This document shows positions 8,610-16,195 of a stretch of 37,795 nucleotides of DNA, piece by piece (position 1 is the stretch's first letter; every line of letters begins with the position of its first letter). The notes beneath the pieces were generated by a model. It was not told the origin of the DNA and did no database searches. It worked only from the letters and a program-made list of their open reading frames with translations. The stretch is from Desulfobulbaceae bacterium (GTDB lineage: Bacteria; Desulfobacterota; Desulfobulbia; Desulfobulbales; Desulfocapsaceae): positions 1-37,795 of the forward strand of contig WBUQ01000026.1 in assembly GCA_008933635.1 (NCBI GenBank), read 5' to 3'. The translations under genes were made by a program, and so were the position numbers.

Positions 8610-9035
8610 ATGGCCAAAGCACATATCAGCGCAAATCGAGCAACAGACAAGACCATACGGGCAATCGACCGGAAGAGGGAGCAGGAACGGCGCAAGATGT
8701 TCCACCAGGCGAAGGACAATGCCGAGGCCCTTGCCGCCAAGCTGGTGCAGAGGCTCCTCGACCGGGAGATCATCGAGACCTCGTCGATCCAGAGGATCCG
8801 CGAAAGCTTCGAGGAACAGCTCAAGCGGCTGAGTTACCTCGATGAGTTCGAGCTGCAGATGAAGATCGCGCCGGTACGCACCGTCGCCCAGGATCCCAAT
8901 GTCGTCAGCCTGTACATGACCCAGTACATCGTCGAAGACCTGATCAACCACCCCGACATCCAGGATGTCTTCGGCGATGACCTCGATATCTACCTGGCCG
9001 TCGACTCGGTTTTCAGAGTACTCCGCTCCTCGTGA
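8610..9035 (+). CDS. Conserved hypothetical protein, 141 aa
   Basis: I do not recognise this family. The start is the ATG at 8610, with GGAG six bases upstream. Residues 1-70 are strongly basic and helical (RKREQERRKMFHQAKDN...), residues 50-85 look coiled-coil-like, and the C-terminal half is acidic (EDLINHPDIQDVFGDDLDIYL). There is no signal peptide, membrane span or cysteine. Its TGA overlaps the GTG start of the radical SAM gene by 4 bases, so it is very likely co-translated with it and may be a partner or substrate. Codon use matches the neighbours. Confidence 0.75.
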   Translation: MAKAHISANRATDKTIRAIDRKREQERRKMFHQAKDNAEALAAKLVQRLLDREIIETSSIQRIRESFEEQLKRLSYLDEFELQMKIAPVRTVAQDPNVVSLYMTQYIVEDLINHPDIQDVFGDDLDIYLAVDSVFRVLRSS

Positions 9036-10315
9036 ACCACCCTGCTTCGATCCCGTCCCTCGTCTTTGCCGACCACCATGGCGCCATTATAGATTATCCG
9101 CCACTGCACATGGCCGGTATGAGCAACGGCCACTTCCATCCCCCCGATCCCGCCGACCTCATTCCCCTGCCTCAAGGCAGCGAGTTGTTCGTCCTCCCCG
9201 GCCGCCTGCCGGTCGCCTGCGATCCGGATACGTCGGAGCCCCTGCTCATCGAAGACAATCCCTTCAGTCCCGGCGAACCGGTCCAGGCCGTCGCCGCCTT
9301 CATGGCCCCGGCCCATACCTCGATCTATACCAGCGCCTTCCAGACAACCGGTGGTGCGCCGACCTTGCCCCTCTTCGCCTATACCGCAGTCGGTTGGGGC
9401 GATGGCAGGTTCTGGGTAGCTGCTTTTCGCAGCGACCCCGACAAACGACAAGACAGCGACCAGTACTCCCAATCCGTCGTCGAGGACAGGACCAGGCGGA
9501 AACTGAAGAAATTTGCCGGCAACCGCCTGATTCAGCATCTTGGCAAATGCTGTCTGGTCTACGGCTGCCCTGCAGCCCGCAACTACTTTCTCGGCCGCTG
9601 GGAAGCACCTATCCCAACTTCTCCATCCTGCAACGCCCGGTGCGTCGGCTGCATTTCGCTGCAGCCATCCGGCTGCTGCCCCTCGACCCAGGAAAGGATC
9701 ACCTTCGTCCCTGCGCCAAAAGAAATCAGCGCTATGGCCATCGACCATCTGCAGCTGGCACCGAACCCAATCGTCAGCTTCGGCCAGGGGTGCGAAGGCG
9801 AGCCTTTGCTGCAGGCCGATACTATCGCCAGGGCCATCCGGATGATCCGAAAGGAGACGGCGAAGGGGACGATCAACCTCAACTCGAACTCCAGCCTTCC
9901 CGGAGCCCTTGAACAACTGATCGCCGCCGGTCTCGACAGTCTCCGTGTCAGCATGAATTCAGCCCAGAAAAAGTATTACTCCAGCTATTACCGCCCCAAC
10001 GGCTATTCCTTCGATGACGTATTGACATCGATAGGGCTGATGAAGGAAGCCGGACGTTTCGTTTCGCTGAACTACTTCATCCATCCAGGGGTGACGGATT
10101 CTCCAGCCGAGTTCGAGGCGCTCCGTACCCTCCTCGCCACATGCCGGCCTGATATGATCCAGTTGCGCAACCTCAACATGGACCCCGAATGGTATCTGAG
10201 GACACTCGATTTCCCGCCGGAAGTGCGGGGCATGGGCATCCGGGCCTGGTTTGCAGCGCTGAGGAAAGAATTCCCGGCCCTCAGATTCGGCTACTTCAAC
10301 CCGTATCTGGCGTAA
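9032..10315 (+). CDS. Radical SAM protein of unknown substrate
   Basis: 427 residues starting at a GTG that overlaps the upstream stop (GTGA). The cluster motif is CNARCVGC, a CX3CX2C radical SAM signature at about residue 210. It is preceded by an unusual ~200-residue N-terminal region (LVFADHHGAIIDYP, ELFVLPGRLPVACDP). Downstream are SFGQGCEGEPLLQADTIARA (SAM-binding G-E region), TINLNSNSSLPGALEQLIAAGLDSLRVSMNS and a C-terminal QLRNLNMDPEWYL. There are no SPASM-type cysteine repeats at the C terminus; extra cysteines flank the cluster (GKCCLVYGCP and SGCCPS). It probably acts with the 141-aa protein encoded just upstream. Confidence 0.82.
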   Translation: MNHPASIPSLVFADHHGAIIDYPPLHMAGMSNGHFHPPDPADLIPLPQGSELFVLPGRLPVACDPDTSEPLLIEDNPFSPGEPVQAVAAFMAPAHTSIYTSAFQTTGGAPTLPLFAYTAVGWGDGRFWVAAFRSDPDKRQDSDQYSQSVVEDRTRRKLKKFAGNRLIQHLGKCCLVYGCPAARNYFLGRWEAPIPTSPSCNARCVGCISLQPSGCCPSTQERITFVPAPKEISAMAIDHLQLAPNPIVSFGQGCEGEPLLQADTIARAIRMIRKETAKGTINLNSNSSLPGALEQLIAAGLDSLRVSMNSAQKKYYSSYYRPNGYSFDDVLTSIGLMKEAGRFVSLNYFIHPGVTDSPAEFEALRTLLATCRPDMIQLRNLNMDPEWYLRTLDFPPEVRGMGIRAWFAALRKEFPALRFGYFNPYLA

Positions 10316-10407
10316 ATGAAATGGGATTTGAAGGGTATTCGGCAGGATGGTCGGCACACTCCGGGCTGCAGAAAAGTTCAACGTCTTTATTGTACTGATT
10401 TTTTTTA

Positions 10408-10435
10408 TTGAAATATTCGTTAACTGAGATAGTAT
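10408..10435 (+). promoter_or_regulatory. Possible promoter of the PerR-like regulator
   Basis: TTGAAA at 10408-10413, a 16-base spacer and TAGTAT at 10430-10435. It ends exactly where the inverted repeat at 10435-10459 begins. Confidence 0.4.
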
Positions 10436-10459
10436 GCTAGATAATAAAGCTTATCAGCA
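10435..10459 (+). promoter_or_regulatory. Inverted repeat, probable autoregulatory operator
   Basis: TGCT-a-GATAA, six bases, TTATC-AGCA: a near-palindrome with one extra base in the left arm. It is AT-rich like Fur/PerR boxes and covers the expected transcription start. That placement fits repression by the gene product and argues that translation starts downstream at 10488. Confidence 0.5.
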
Positions 10460-10487
10460 ACCTTCATCACTTTTGGTGTGTGAAACC

Positions 10488-10904
10488 ATGGATCAGCTAC
10501 CCAACATGCGATTGACAACACAGCGGCAGATAATTCTCGAAGAGCTCGCCAAAGTCACATCCCACCCGACGGCAAACGAAGTGTACGATATGGTGCGCAA
10601 ACGACTGCCGAGGATTGGCCTGGGGACCGTCTACAGGAACCTGGAACTGATGGCTGACAGCGGCGTGATCCTCAAGATAGAGGTAGGCGGGACTCAGAAA
10701 CGGTTCGATGCGACCGTTTATCCCCACTACCATATCCGCTGTTCGCAATGCGGAAAAGTCGACGATATCGACATTCCGGTGCAATTGCATATCAACGAAT
10801 CAGCTGCGATCGCCAGCAGCTACGAGATTCTCGGCCACCACATTGAGTTCACTGGAATCTGCTATGACTGCCAGCTCAAGCTGAAGGATCACTCCCTCAA
10901 CTGA
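10488..10904 (+). CDS. Fur-family metalloregulator, PerR-like
   Basis: 138 residues from the ATG at 10488 (MDQLPNMRLTTQRQ); an in-frame ATG at 10434 would add 18 residues but would put coding sequence over the operator-like repeat. The winged helix covers about residues 5-75 (HPTANEVYDMVRKRLPRIGLGTVYRNLELM). The dimerisation domain carries two CX2C pairs (CSQCGK and CYDC) for structural zinc. PerR-type regulatory-metal positions are visible: His in SHPTA, Asp in KRFDA, HYH, and Asp in VDDID. The Asp rather than Glu at the second position favours a PerR-like peroxide sensor over Fur. No oxidative-stress gene is adjacent. Confidence 0.88.
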   Translation: MDQLPNMRLTTQRQIILEELAKVTSHPTANEVYDMVRKRLPRIGLGTVYRNLELMADSGVILKIEVGGTQKRFDATVYPHYHIRCSQCGKVDDIDIPVQLHINESAAIASSYEILGHHIEFTGICYDCQLKLKDHSLN

Positions 10905-10921
10905 GAGCACCGCCTGACCAA

Positions 10922-10969
10922 GCAAAAAAAGGGGTGGGAGCCAGCCGAGCTTCCCACCCCTTTCTTTTT
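10922..10969. terminator. Bidirectional terminator between the PerR-like gene and tyrS
   Basis: A 12-bp stem plus one G-T pair (10928-10940 with 10951-10963, arm AAAGGGGTGGGA). It has T-rich tails in both directions (TTTCTTTTTG on plus, TTTTTTTGCT on minus). It serves both convergent genes. Confidence 0.88.
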
Positions 10970-10987
10970 GCCCCTTATCCTTGCTTT

Positions 10988-12199
10988 TCAGATAAAATAC
11001 ACCTTGCAGAAGCGCCGTTTCCCCACCTTGGCGAGGACCTCACCGACAGCGGAAATCCTGGTGCTTTGGTCGCTGACCTTCTCGCCATTGAGGCTGACAG
11101 CCCCCTGCTGGATCATCCGCCGGCCATCGGAGGTGGAACTGACGAGGCCGGCATCGACGAGCAGCTGGGGAACCCAGATCTCGTCGGATGCAGGGAGCCG
11201 CACCTCAGGGATGACATCCGGCAGCCCCCCCTGCTGAAAGACCTTTTCAAAATTCTCCTCCGCCTCCCTTGCTGCCGCCGGTGAATGGAACCGCGCCGTC
11301 AGTTCTCGGGCCAGCTGCTTCTTCACTTCCTTCGGATGGATCTGCCCTTTCTCCATCTGCTGCTTCAACTGGGCAATTTCATGACGACTCAGGTCGCTGA
11401 CCAGGTCGTAATAGCGGAACATCAGTTCGTCCGATATCGACAATACCTTGCCGTATATGCTGTCCGGCGGCTCGGTGATGCCAATATAGTTGCCCAGCGA
11501 CTTGCTCATCTTGTTGACGCCGTCGAGGCCTTCCAGCAGCGGCAGGGTCAGGACCACCTGGGGCTCCTGCCCCCGCGAGCGCTGCAGGTCCCTGCCCATC
11601 AGGACATTGAACAGCTGGTCGGTCCCCCCGAGTTCGACATCGGCATGGAGCGCCACCGAATCATAGCCCTGGATCAGCGGATAGAGAAATTCATGGATCG
11701 ATATCGGCTTGCCGTTCTCGAAGCGGGTCCGGAAGTCCTCCCTTTCGAACATCCGCGCCACCGTCAGTTCCGAGGCCAGCCGTATCATATCGTAGGAGTT
11801 CAGCCTGCCGAGCCACGTGCTGTTGAATACCACCTCCGTCCTGGCGGGGTCGAGGATCTTGAAGACCTGCTCCTTATAGCTCTCGGCGTTCTGCGCCACC
11901 TGTTCGACCGTGAGCGCCTTCCTTGTTTCCGATTTGCCGGTCGGATCCCCGATCATCCCGGTGAAATCACCGATAAGAAAATATATCTGGTGTCCGAGAT
12001 CCTGAAAATGCTTCAACTTTTGCAGCAGAACGGTATGTCCGAGATGGAGATCGGGGGCCGTTGGATCAAACCCGGCCTTCACTTTCAAAGGGATGCCGGT
12101 ACGAGCGGACTTTTCCAGTTTTTTGACGAGTTCATCGCGGGAGATGCAGTCAACAATCCCCCGCTCAATCAGGGCTATCTGTTCGTCTAATGATGGCAT
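10988..12199 (-). CDS. tyrS: Tyrosine--tRNA ligase
   Basis: 403 residues, a class I aminoacyl-tRNA synthetase that charges tRNA-Tyr. The HIGH motif appears as HLGH (residues 52-55) and the KMSKS motif is intact (230-234). The tyrosine pocket segments include [19 protein letters not shown] and [19 protein letters not shown]. The C-terminal S4 RNA-binding domain is at about 340-400 ([20 protein letters not shown]). The short ELGGTDQ variant and overall length match the 'TyrS type 2' found in many proteobacteria. It lies 39 bases downstream of rny on the same strand, so co-transcription with rny is likely. Confidence 0.97.
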   Translation of the reverse strand: MPSLDEQIALIERGIVDCISRDELVKKLEKSARTGIPLKVKAGFDPTAPDLHLGHTVLLQKLKHFQDLGHQIYFLIGDFTGMIGDPTGKSETRKALTVEQVAQNAESYKEQVFKILDPARTEVVFNSTWLGRLNSYDMIRLASELTVARMFEREDFRTRFENGKPISIHEFLYPLIQGYDSVALHADVELGGTDQLFNVLMGRDLQRSRGQEPQVVLTLPLLEGLDGVNKMSKSLGNYIGITEPPDSIYGKVLSISDELMFRYYDLVSDLSRHEIAQLKQQMEKGQIHPKEVKKQLARELTARFHSPAAAREAEENFEKVFQQGGLPDVIPEVRLPASDEIWVPQLLVDAGLVSSTSDGRRMIQQGAVSLNGEKVSDQSTRISAVGEVLAKVGKRRFCKVYFI

Positions 12200-12238
12200 A
12201 GGGCAACCAGCATCCTCTGTGTGATTGTATGGAGTGAA

Positions 12239-13804
12239 TCAGCGGGCGTACTCGACGGCCCGTGTCTCCCGGATTACCGTCACCCGGATCTGTCCCGGAT
12301 AGGTCAGCTGTGTCTCGATCGCCTTGGCGATATCCTGGCAGAGCAGCATGGCATCGCTGTCCTTGATCTTCTTGGAATCGACTATGATCCGCAGGTCACG
12401 GCCGGCCTGGATGGCATAGGATTTTTCGACGCCGTTGAACGAATTGGCTATGTTTTCAAGATCCTCCAGTCGCTTGACATAACTCTGCAGCATTTCCTTT
12501 CTGGCCCCTGGGCGAGCTCCGGAGAGCGCGTCGGCCGACTGCACCAGGATATCGAGGACACTCTGGGGCGGCAGATCCTCATGGTGGGCGCCGATGGCAT
12601 AGACCACTTCCTCCGGCTCACCGTATTTCTTCGCCAGGTCCCGACCGATGATCGCATGCGAACCCTCGACCTCGTGATCGACAGCCTTGCCGATATCGTG
12701 GAGCAGGCCGGCCCGTTTGGCCATTTTCACATCGAGGCCGAGTTCGGCCGCCATGATACCGCAGAGGAAGGCCACCTCAAGCGAGTGCTGAAGAACGTTC
12801 TGACCATAACTGGTGCGGTACTTGAGCCGCCCCAGGATGTTAATCAATTCGACATGGACACCGTGCGCACCAACGTCGAAGGTCGCCTGCTCGCCGGCCT
12901 CCCGCATGGTGATCTCCAATTCCTTGGTGACCTTGGCGACGACCTCCTCGATCCGTCCCGGGTGGATCCGGCCATCGCTGATCAGCTGCAGGAGGGCCAG
13001 GCGGGCAACTTCACGGCGCACCGGATTGAAACCGGAGAGGATAACCGCTTCAGGCGTGTCATCGATGATGATGTCGATGCCGGTCGCCGCCTCGATCGCC
13101 CTGATATTGCGGCCTTCGCGACCGATAATCCGCCCCTTCATCTCGTCGTTGGGCAGCGGCACCATGGAGACGGTCTTATCCGCGACATAGTCTCCGGCAT
13201 ACCTGGAAATCGCCAGCGCCAGGATATTTTTTCCTTTCCTGTCCGCCTCGATCTTCATTTCGTTCTCGATCCGGACCAGCCGTTTTGCTGCATCCATCCT
13301 GGCTTCGCTCTCGAGCGAATCCATCAGCATCTTCTTCGCCTCTTCCTGGGTGATGCCGGCAATTCGAGCCATTTCGTAGCGCTGCTTGCCGATCATCTGG
13401 TCAACCTCCTTGAGCTTGCCCTCAATCTCGATTTCACGCTGGCGGAGCTTCTTCTCCCCTGCGACCAGTTCGGCATGCTTGATGTCGTAGCCGTCCCATT
13501 CCTGCTTCAGGGCCTCACGTTTCTTATTGAGCTGCCGCATCTCATCCTTCAACTCATCCCGCTCGGCCTTCAGTTCCTGTTCCAGGGCCTGTTTTACCTG
13601 GTAGGCCTCTTCCTTGCTCTGAAGCAAGGCTTCCTTCTTCAGCTGTTCCGCCTCGACTATGGCGTTTTCGATGATCTGCTTGCTCTGGGTCCTGATATTG
13701 TTCTGATGTCCTTCAACGAAACGTTTGCGCAGGAGGAATCCGAGCACCAGGCCGGCACAGATGCCAAGGCAGGCAAAGACAATCGGGTGATAAAGTATGC
13801 CCAT
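12239..13804 (-). CDS. rny: Ribonuclease Y
   Basis: 521 residues, the normal length for RNase Y, the membrane-anchored endoribonuclease that initiates mRNA decay. Order: N-terminal membrane anchor (about residues 3-23), long coiled coil (about 30-200, rich in E/K/Q), a KH domain ([19 protein letters not shown] and the [18 protein letters not shown] segment), then the HD metal-dependent domain ([29 protein letters not shown]). It ends with [16 protein letters not shown], a family hallmark. Its 5' side is a long untranslated region with stable hairpins. Confidence 0.97.
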   Translation of the reverse strand: MGILYHPIVFACLGICAGLVLGFLLRKRFVEGHQNNIRTQSKQIIENAIVEAEQLKKEALLQSKEEAYQVKQALEQELKAERDELKDEMRQLNKKREALKQEWDGYDIKHAELVAGEKKLRQREIEIEGKLKEVDQMIGKQRYEMARIAGITQEEAKKMLMDSLESEARMDAAKRLVRIENEMKIEADRKGKNILALAISRYAGDYVADKTVSMVPLPNDEMKGRIIGREGRNIRAIEAATGIDIIIDDTPEAVILSGFNPVRREVARLALLQLISDGRIHPGRIEEVVAKVTKELEITMREAGEQATFDVGAHGVHVELINILGRLKYRTSYGQNVLQHSLEVAFLCGIMAAELGLDVKMAKRAGLLHDIGKAVDHEVEGSHAIIGRDLAKKYGEPEEVVYAIGAHHEDLPPQSVLDILVQSADALSGARPGARKEMLQSYVKRLEDLENIANSFNGVEKSYAIQAGRDLRIIVDSKKIKDSDAMLLCQDIAKAIETQLTYPGQIRVTVIRETRAVEYAR

Positions 13805-13930
13805 AAAAATACGATCCTTTTTTTGGGAAACCAGCGCGACGGAAAAGAGGGGAGAACAACAAAGAGAGGGAGGGAATTACTGCAGGCTGGGGAAATCTCA
13901 GGCTGACGGCCCTTCTGTGGCTGCAACCCG

Positions 13931-14025
13931 GTTCTTCACGTTCAGCCGTGAACAACCAGAGGCACTACCGTGCTCCGCCTTTTGCTCCATCGTCTGTTCC
14001 CGGTTTCGGAGTGCCGGAACCAGAC
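13931..14025 (-). other. Stable hairpins in the rny leader
   Basis: Two strong hairpins on the minus strand. At about 14025-13995 the arms are GTCTG...TTCC and GGAA...CAGAC. At about 13960-13931 the arms are GGTT-G-TTCACG and CGTGAA-G-AACC, a 10-bp stem with one mismatch. They lie 130-220 bases before the rny ATG and may affect leader stability or processing. There is no gene between 13805 and 14040. Confidence 0.45.
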
Positions 14026-14040
14026 CACCCGACGTCGCGC

Positions 14041-14220
14041 AAAAAAGACGAAGAACAACGCATCAACCTTGGCCGCACCGTCTGATACCCCACCAGCACC
14101 GCCCTGAAACGCAGCCATCCGCCCTCGACGGGCCGGACCTGCTTCAGCGCATCAGTTCAGGGTATCAAGACAATCAACGGCATTCCCCCAACACGACACC
14201 CGACCACACAGGATGCCACT
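14041..14220 (-). ncRNA. Candidate structured RNA (about 180 nt) upstream of rny, unknown family
   Basis: It follows a promoter-like element (14228-14257) and ends in T6 (14046-14041). It contains a long interrupted stem: GTCT-t-GATACC pairs with GGTATC-AGAC, flanked outside by GCCG/CGGC and GCATC/GATGC. Inside are CTGAA/TTCAG and an apical hairpin GCCC-gtcga-GGGC. No good open reading frame is present. It could be a separate sRNA or the structured leader of rny. Confidence 0.4.
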
Positions 14221-14227
14221 TTCACGC

Positions 14228-14257
14228 ATCATATCAAATACATATGACACATGAGAA
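14228..14257 (-). promoter_or_regulatory. Promoter-like element before the second structured RNA / rny leader
   Basis: TTCTCA at 14257-14252, an 18-base spacer and TATGAT at 14233-14228 on the minus strand. The predicted start is near 14221. Confidence 0.5.
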
Positions 14258-14421
14258 GATATTGTAAAAAGCAACTCTGCTTCCCGATTTCAGTTGAACC
14301 CACTTTCCGGCGTTCCAGTCGCCAATCTTCAGCTTTCGGATACCGCTTCCGCTCCGGTTACTGGATGCCCGGACGATCGAACAGTTCCGAAATATATTCA
14401 AACAGGATTCTTCATCCTGAC

Positions 14422-14600
14422 AAAAAGATTTCCCCACACTGCCGTGTCCGCGGGACAGTTAAACCTAATAAATTAGGTGGGCAGGCTTCATGACAACCTC
14501 GGGAGATCCGCAAGCGATTCTCCCTCTTCTGTCAGCGGTAGTGCCCTCTTAACGAGAGTTGGCTCAACACACACCGCAAATCACCAACAGCGCAGGGAAA
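14422..14600 (-). ncRNA. ssrS: 6S RNA
   Basis: About 179 nt with the 6S architecture. The closing stem is 16 bp without interruption, counting G-U pairs: 14600-14585 (TTTCCCTGCGCTGTTG) with 14444-14429. Next is a large central bubble holding TTGAGCC on the 5' side (compare CUGAGCC in E. coli 6S) and a small hairpin (ACCTAA/TTAGGT) on the 3' side. The apical rod has GGGCA/TGCCC, TGACA/TGTCA and GGGAGA/TCTCCC steps. It ends with a T5 tract (14426-14422). 6S RNA binds sigma-70 RNA polymerase by mimicking an open promoter. A position next to zapA is a known 6S context. The exact ends are estimated. Confidence 0.8.
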
Positions 14601-14624
14601 AACCCGCCGTGCCGTGACGGCACG
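14598..14624 (-). terminator. Probable terminator after zapA, abutting the 6S RNA
   Basis: A 7-bp GC stem CGTGCCG-TCA-CGGCACG (14624-14608) followed after GCGGG by T5 (14602-14598). The T tract coincides with the 5' end of the 6S closing stem. The element could equally be a processing hairpin in a zapA-6S transcript. The rest of the gap 14625-14735 shows no gene. Confidence 0.5.
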
Positions 14625-14735
14625 CCATTACAAAAATATCTAACCACTCTGAACGTCAATGTCAGTACTGCAACTCCTTATACTGGAAATATAGCAGACT
14701 TTCAGCCAAACGAAAACAATTTCTCCCCGGAACAA

Positions 14736-15035
14736 TCAGTCCCTGAACAGCCTGGTCCGGATCATCTCATTCAACCGCTTCAGCCTCTCTTCGGTCTCGC
14801 TCTGGTAATTTTCGTATTCCTGCTGCAGTTTCACATGACGCGAAGCGATATTGAGACAGGCCAGGATCGCCACCTTGCTGACCGGCAGCGACCCCTGCGG
14901 CCCACTGATGTTCTCCTCGATCAACGTTCTCACCATGGAGAAAACGGCCTCAAGTTCCGCTTCCGACGCCCCCGTATAAAAGGCGTATTCCTGACCGAGG
15001 AGTTTGAACCGGACTAACCGTTCCAATTCGGACAT
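14736..15035 (-). CDS. zapA: Cell division protein ZapA
   Basis: 99 residues from the ATG at 15035 (SELERLVRFKLLGQEYAF). ZapA binds and bundles FtsZ at the division ring. The N-terminal strand VRFKLLGQEYAF is followed by helix SEAELEAVFSMVRTLIEEN and then the long coiled-coil helix with VAILACLNIASRHVKLQQEYE, the ZapA core. It ends with a charged helix (ETEERLKRLNEMIRTRL). It is preceded 60 bases upstream by the coiled-coil gene and followed by the 6S RNA, a conserved arrangement. Confidence 0.9.
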   Translation of the reverse strand: MSELERLVRFKLLGQEYAFYTGASEAELEAVFSMVRTLIEENISGPQGSLPVSKVAILACLNIASRHVKLQQEYENYQSETEERLKRLNEMIRTRLFRD

Positions 15036-15094
15036 AGCCAATCACGCCTCATCTGCTCACCGCGGGAAACATCAGGATTCAGCCGGCCGCAACG

Positions 15095-15430
15095 TCAGTC
15101 CTGCTCGACAGTTCCATGGGAATCCCCACCGATTGAAAACAGACTGCCCTGCACCCTGCCTTCAGGATTATCGCCGGTTGCCGGCGAACCGGCGCCCGCG
15201 CTGATCTTTTCCCACTCTTCGATCTGCAGGATGATCCCGCTGACCCGGCTGCCGATCTCCGTCCTCTCCGACTCGAGCTGTGCCAGGCTGGCCCGGAGGT
15301 CGTCGATCATTTCGTCCCTCTCCTGGACATCCTGGGACAACCGCTCGTTTTCTTTCATCAGCGCATTATACCGGGCCATCAGACTGCTGACAAAAGTCTC
15401 GAGACGTCCCAGCTCACTTTCCTGCTTCAT
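15095..15430 (-). CDS. ZapB-like coiled-coil cell division protein
   Basis: 111 residues from the ATG at 15430, which has AAAGGAG eight bases upstream. Residues 5-80 form one continuous coiled coil (LETFVSSLMARYNALMKENERL...RDEMIDDLRASLAQLESERTEI). The C-terminal 35 residues are low-complexity and probably disordered. The NERL heptad style and position directly before zapA match ZapB-like proteins annotated in Deltaproteobacteria, which link ZapA/FtsZ to the nucleoid in E. coli. Coiled coils give weak homology, so the function rests largely on context. Confidence 0.7.
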   Translation of the reverse strand: MKQESELGRLETFVSSLMARYNALMKENERLSQDVQERDEMIDDLRASLAQLESERTEIGSRVSGIILQIEEWEKISAGAGSPATGDNPEGRVQGSLFSIGGDSHGTVEQD

Positions 15431-15481
15431 ATGTTCTGCTCCTTTCGCTTGTTTCCTTGATGGGGATTGACACTGAGGCTG

Positions 15482-15509
15482 ACTATACCATGCAGCGCAT
15501 TCTCCGCAA
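15482..15509 (-). promoter_or_regulatory. Likely promoter of the zapB-zapA operon
   Basis: TTGCGG at 15509-15504, a 16-base spacer and TATAGT at 15487-15482 on the minus strand. The start would be near 15475, about 45 bases before the ATG. Confidence 0.5.
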
Positions 15510-15578
15510 GGTATTCCATATTGGACCAATAATTACATGTATAGTCATGGAAATAGTACATTTATTGATCCAGAAAAC

Positions 15579-16064
15579 CTATATCCTGGTGTAGTGCCAG
15601 GAAAGCGGTGTCGCGTTGCGATACGGCATGTAGCCATGAAAAACTCTCGGGTCATCATCAAAAACAAGGGGCAGGAAAAATCTGTCCCCTTCCCACATCG
15701 GCAGGCTATCCAGGCGATCGATGTCGACCCAGAGCAGCTCACCTTCGGCGTTGGCTGATTTCACAGTTCCCGAAAAGGTGTCGACCCGGAAGATGAAGCC
15801 GAACCAGTCCTCGCCCTGCGGTCCAAAACCGGTCCAGTTGATCGTTCCCCGCAGTACCGTCTTTTCACAGATAATCCCTGCTTCCTCCTCAATTTCCCGG
15901 ACAAGACAGCGGTAGATATCCTCGCACGGTTCCATCTTGCCTCCCAGGCCGTTATATTTCCCGAGGTGCTGGTCATCCTGGCGGCGATTCCGGTGGACGA
16001 GCAGGGTCTGCCGGCGATCGGGGGAGATGATGTAGCCGAGTGAGGCCAATATTGGCGTATACAT
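15579..16064 (-). CDS. Nudix hydrolase (MutT/8-oxo-dGTP diphosphatase-like)
   Basis: 161 residues from the ATG at 16064 (MYTPILASLGYII), with AAAGGAAA just upstream. The full Nudix box is present: G-GKMEPCEDIYRCLVREIEEEAG, containing the REIEEE metal-binding helix. The surrounding KYNGLGGKMEP and the C-terminal LLWVDIDRLDSLPMWEGDRFFLPLVF match the YvcI/MTH1-like group of 8-oxo-dGTP or nucleotide diphosphatases. The substrate cannot be decided from sequence. It is single, facing the same way as zapB, about 150 bases upstream of it. Confidence 0.88.
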   Translation of the reverse strand: MYTPILASLGYIISPDRRQTLLVHRNRRQDDQHLGKYNGLGGKMEPCEDIYRCLVREIEEEAGIICEKTVLRGTINWTGFGPQGEDWFGFIFRVDTFSGTVKSANAEGELLWVDIDRLDSLPMWEGDRFFLPLVFDDDPRVFHGYMPYRNATPLSWHYTRI

Positions 16065-16130
16065 GCTGTTTCCTTTAAATTTTTCCTGTGATTCTTGATT
16101 CTTTTCCATTAAAAATTACGGCGAAAACTG

Positions 16131-16161
16131 TTCCGATCCGCCATCCGATGTGATATATAAT
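16131..16161 (+). promoter_or_regulatory. Possible promoter of mltD
   Basis: A perfect TATAAT at 16156-16161, with a weak TTCCGA at 16131-16136 (19-base spacer). It lies 35 bases before the mltD ATG. Confidence 0.45.
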
Positions 16162-16195
16162 CAATATCGATCCATTTTTCCCTGGTTTATCGAGT

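Noticed and set aside
12221-13906. Long plus-strand open frame (561 codons) antisense to rny
   Set aside because: It mirrors rny, a full canonical gene on the other strand. The translation is low-complexity D/L/H-rich with no domain, as expected from the reverse complement of GC-rich coding DNA.
14041-14220. Signal recognition particle RNA
   Set aside because: It contains CAGGTCCGG, which recalls the SRP core, but the conserved GGAAGGAAGCAGCC part is missing and the fold differs.
14041-14220. First considered as the 6S RNA itself
   Set aside because: Its outer stem is short and asymmetric; the segment at 14422-14600 has a far better closing stem, bubble and apical rod.
14281-14421. Gene or tRNA between the 6S RNA and the second structured RNA
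   Set aside because: No open frame with a ribosome site and no T-arm/acceptor pairing; only a 6-bp hairpin (CAGGAT/ATCCTG near 14403-14419) was found.
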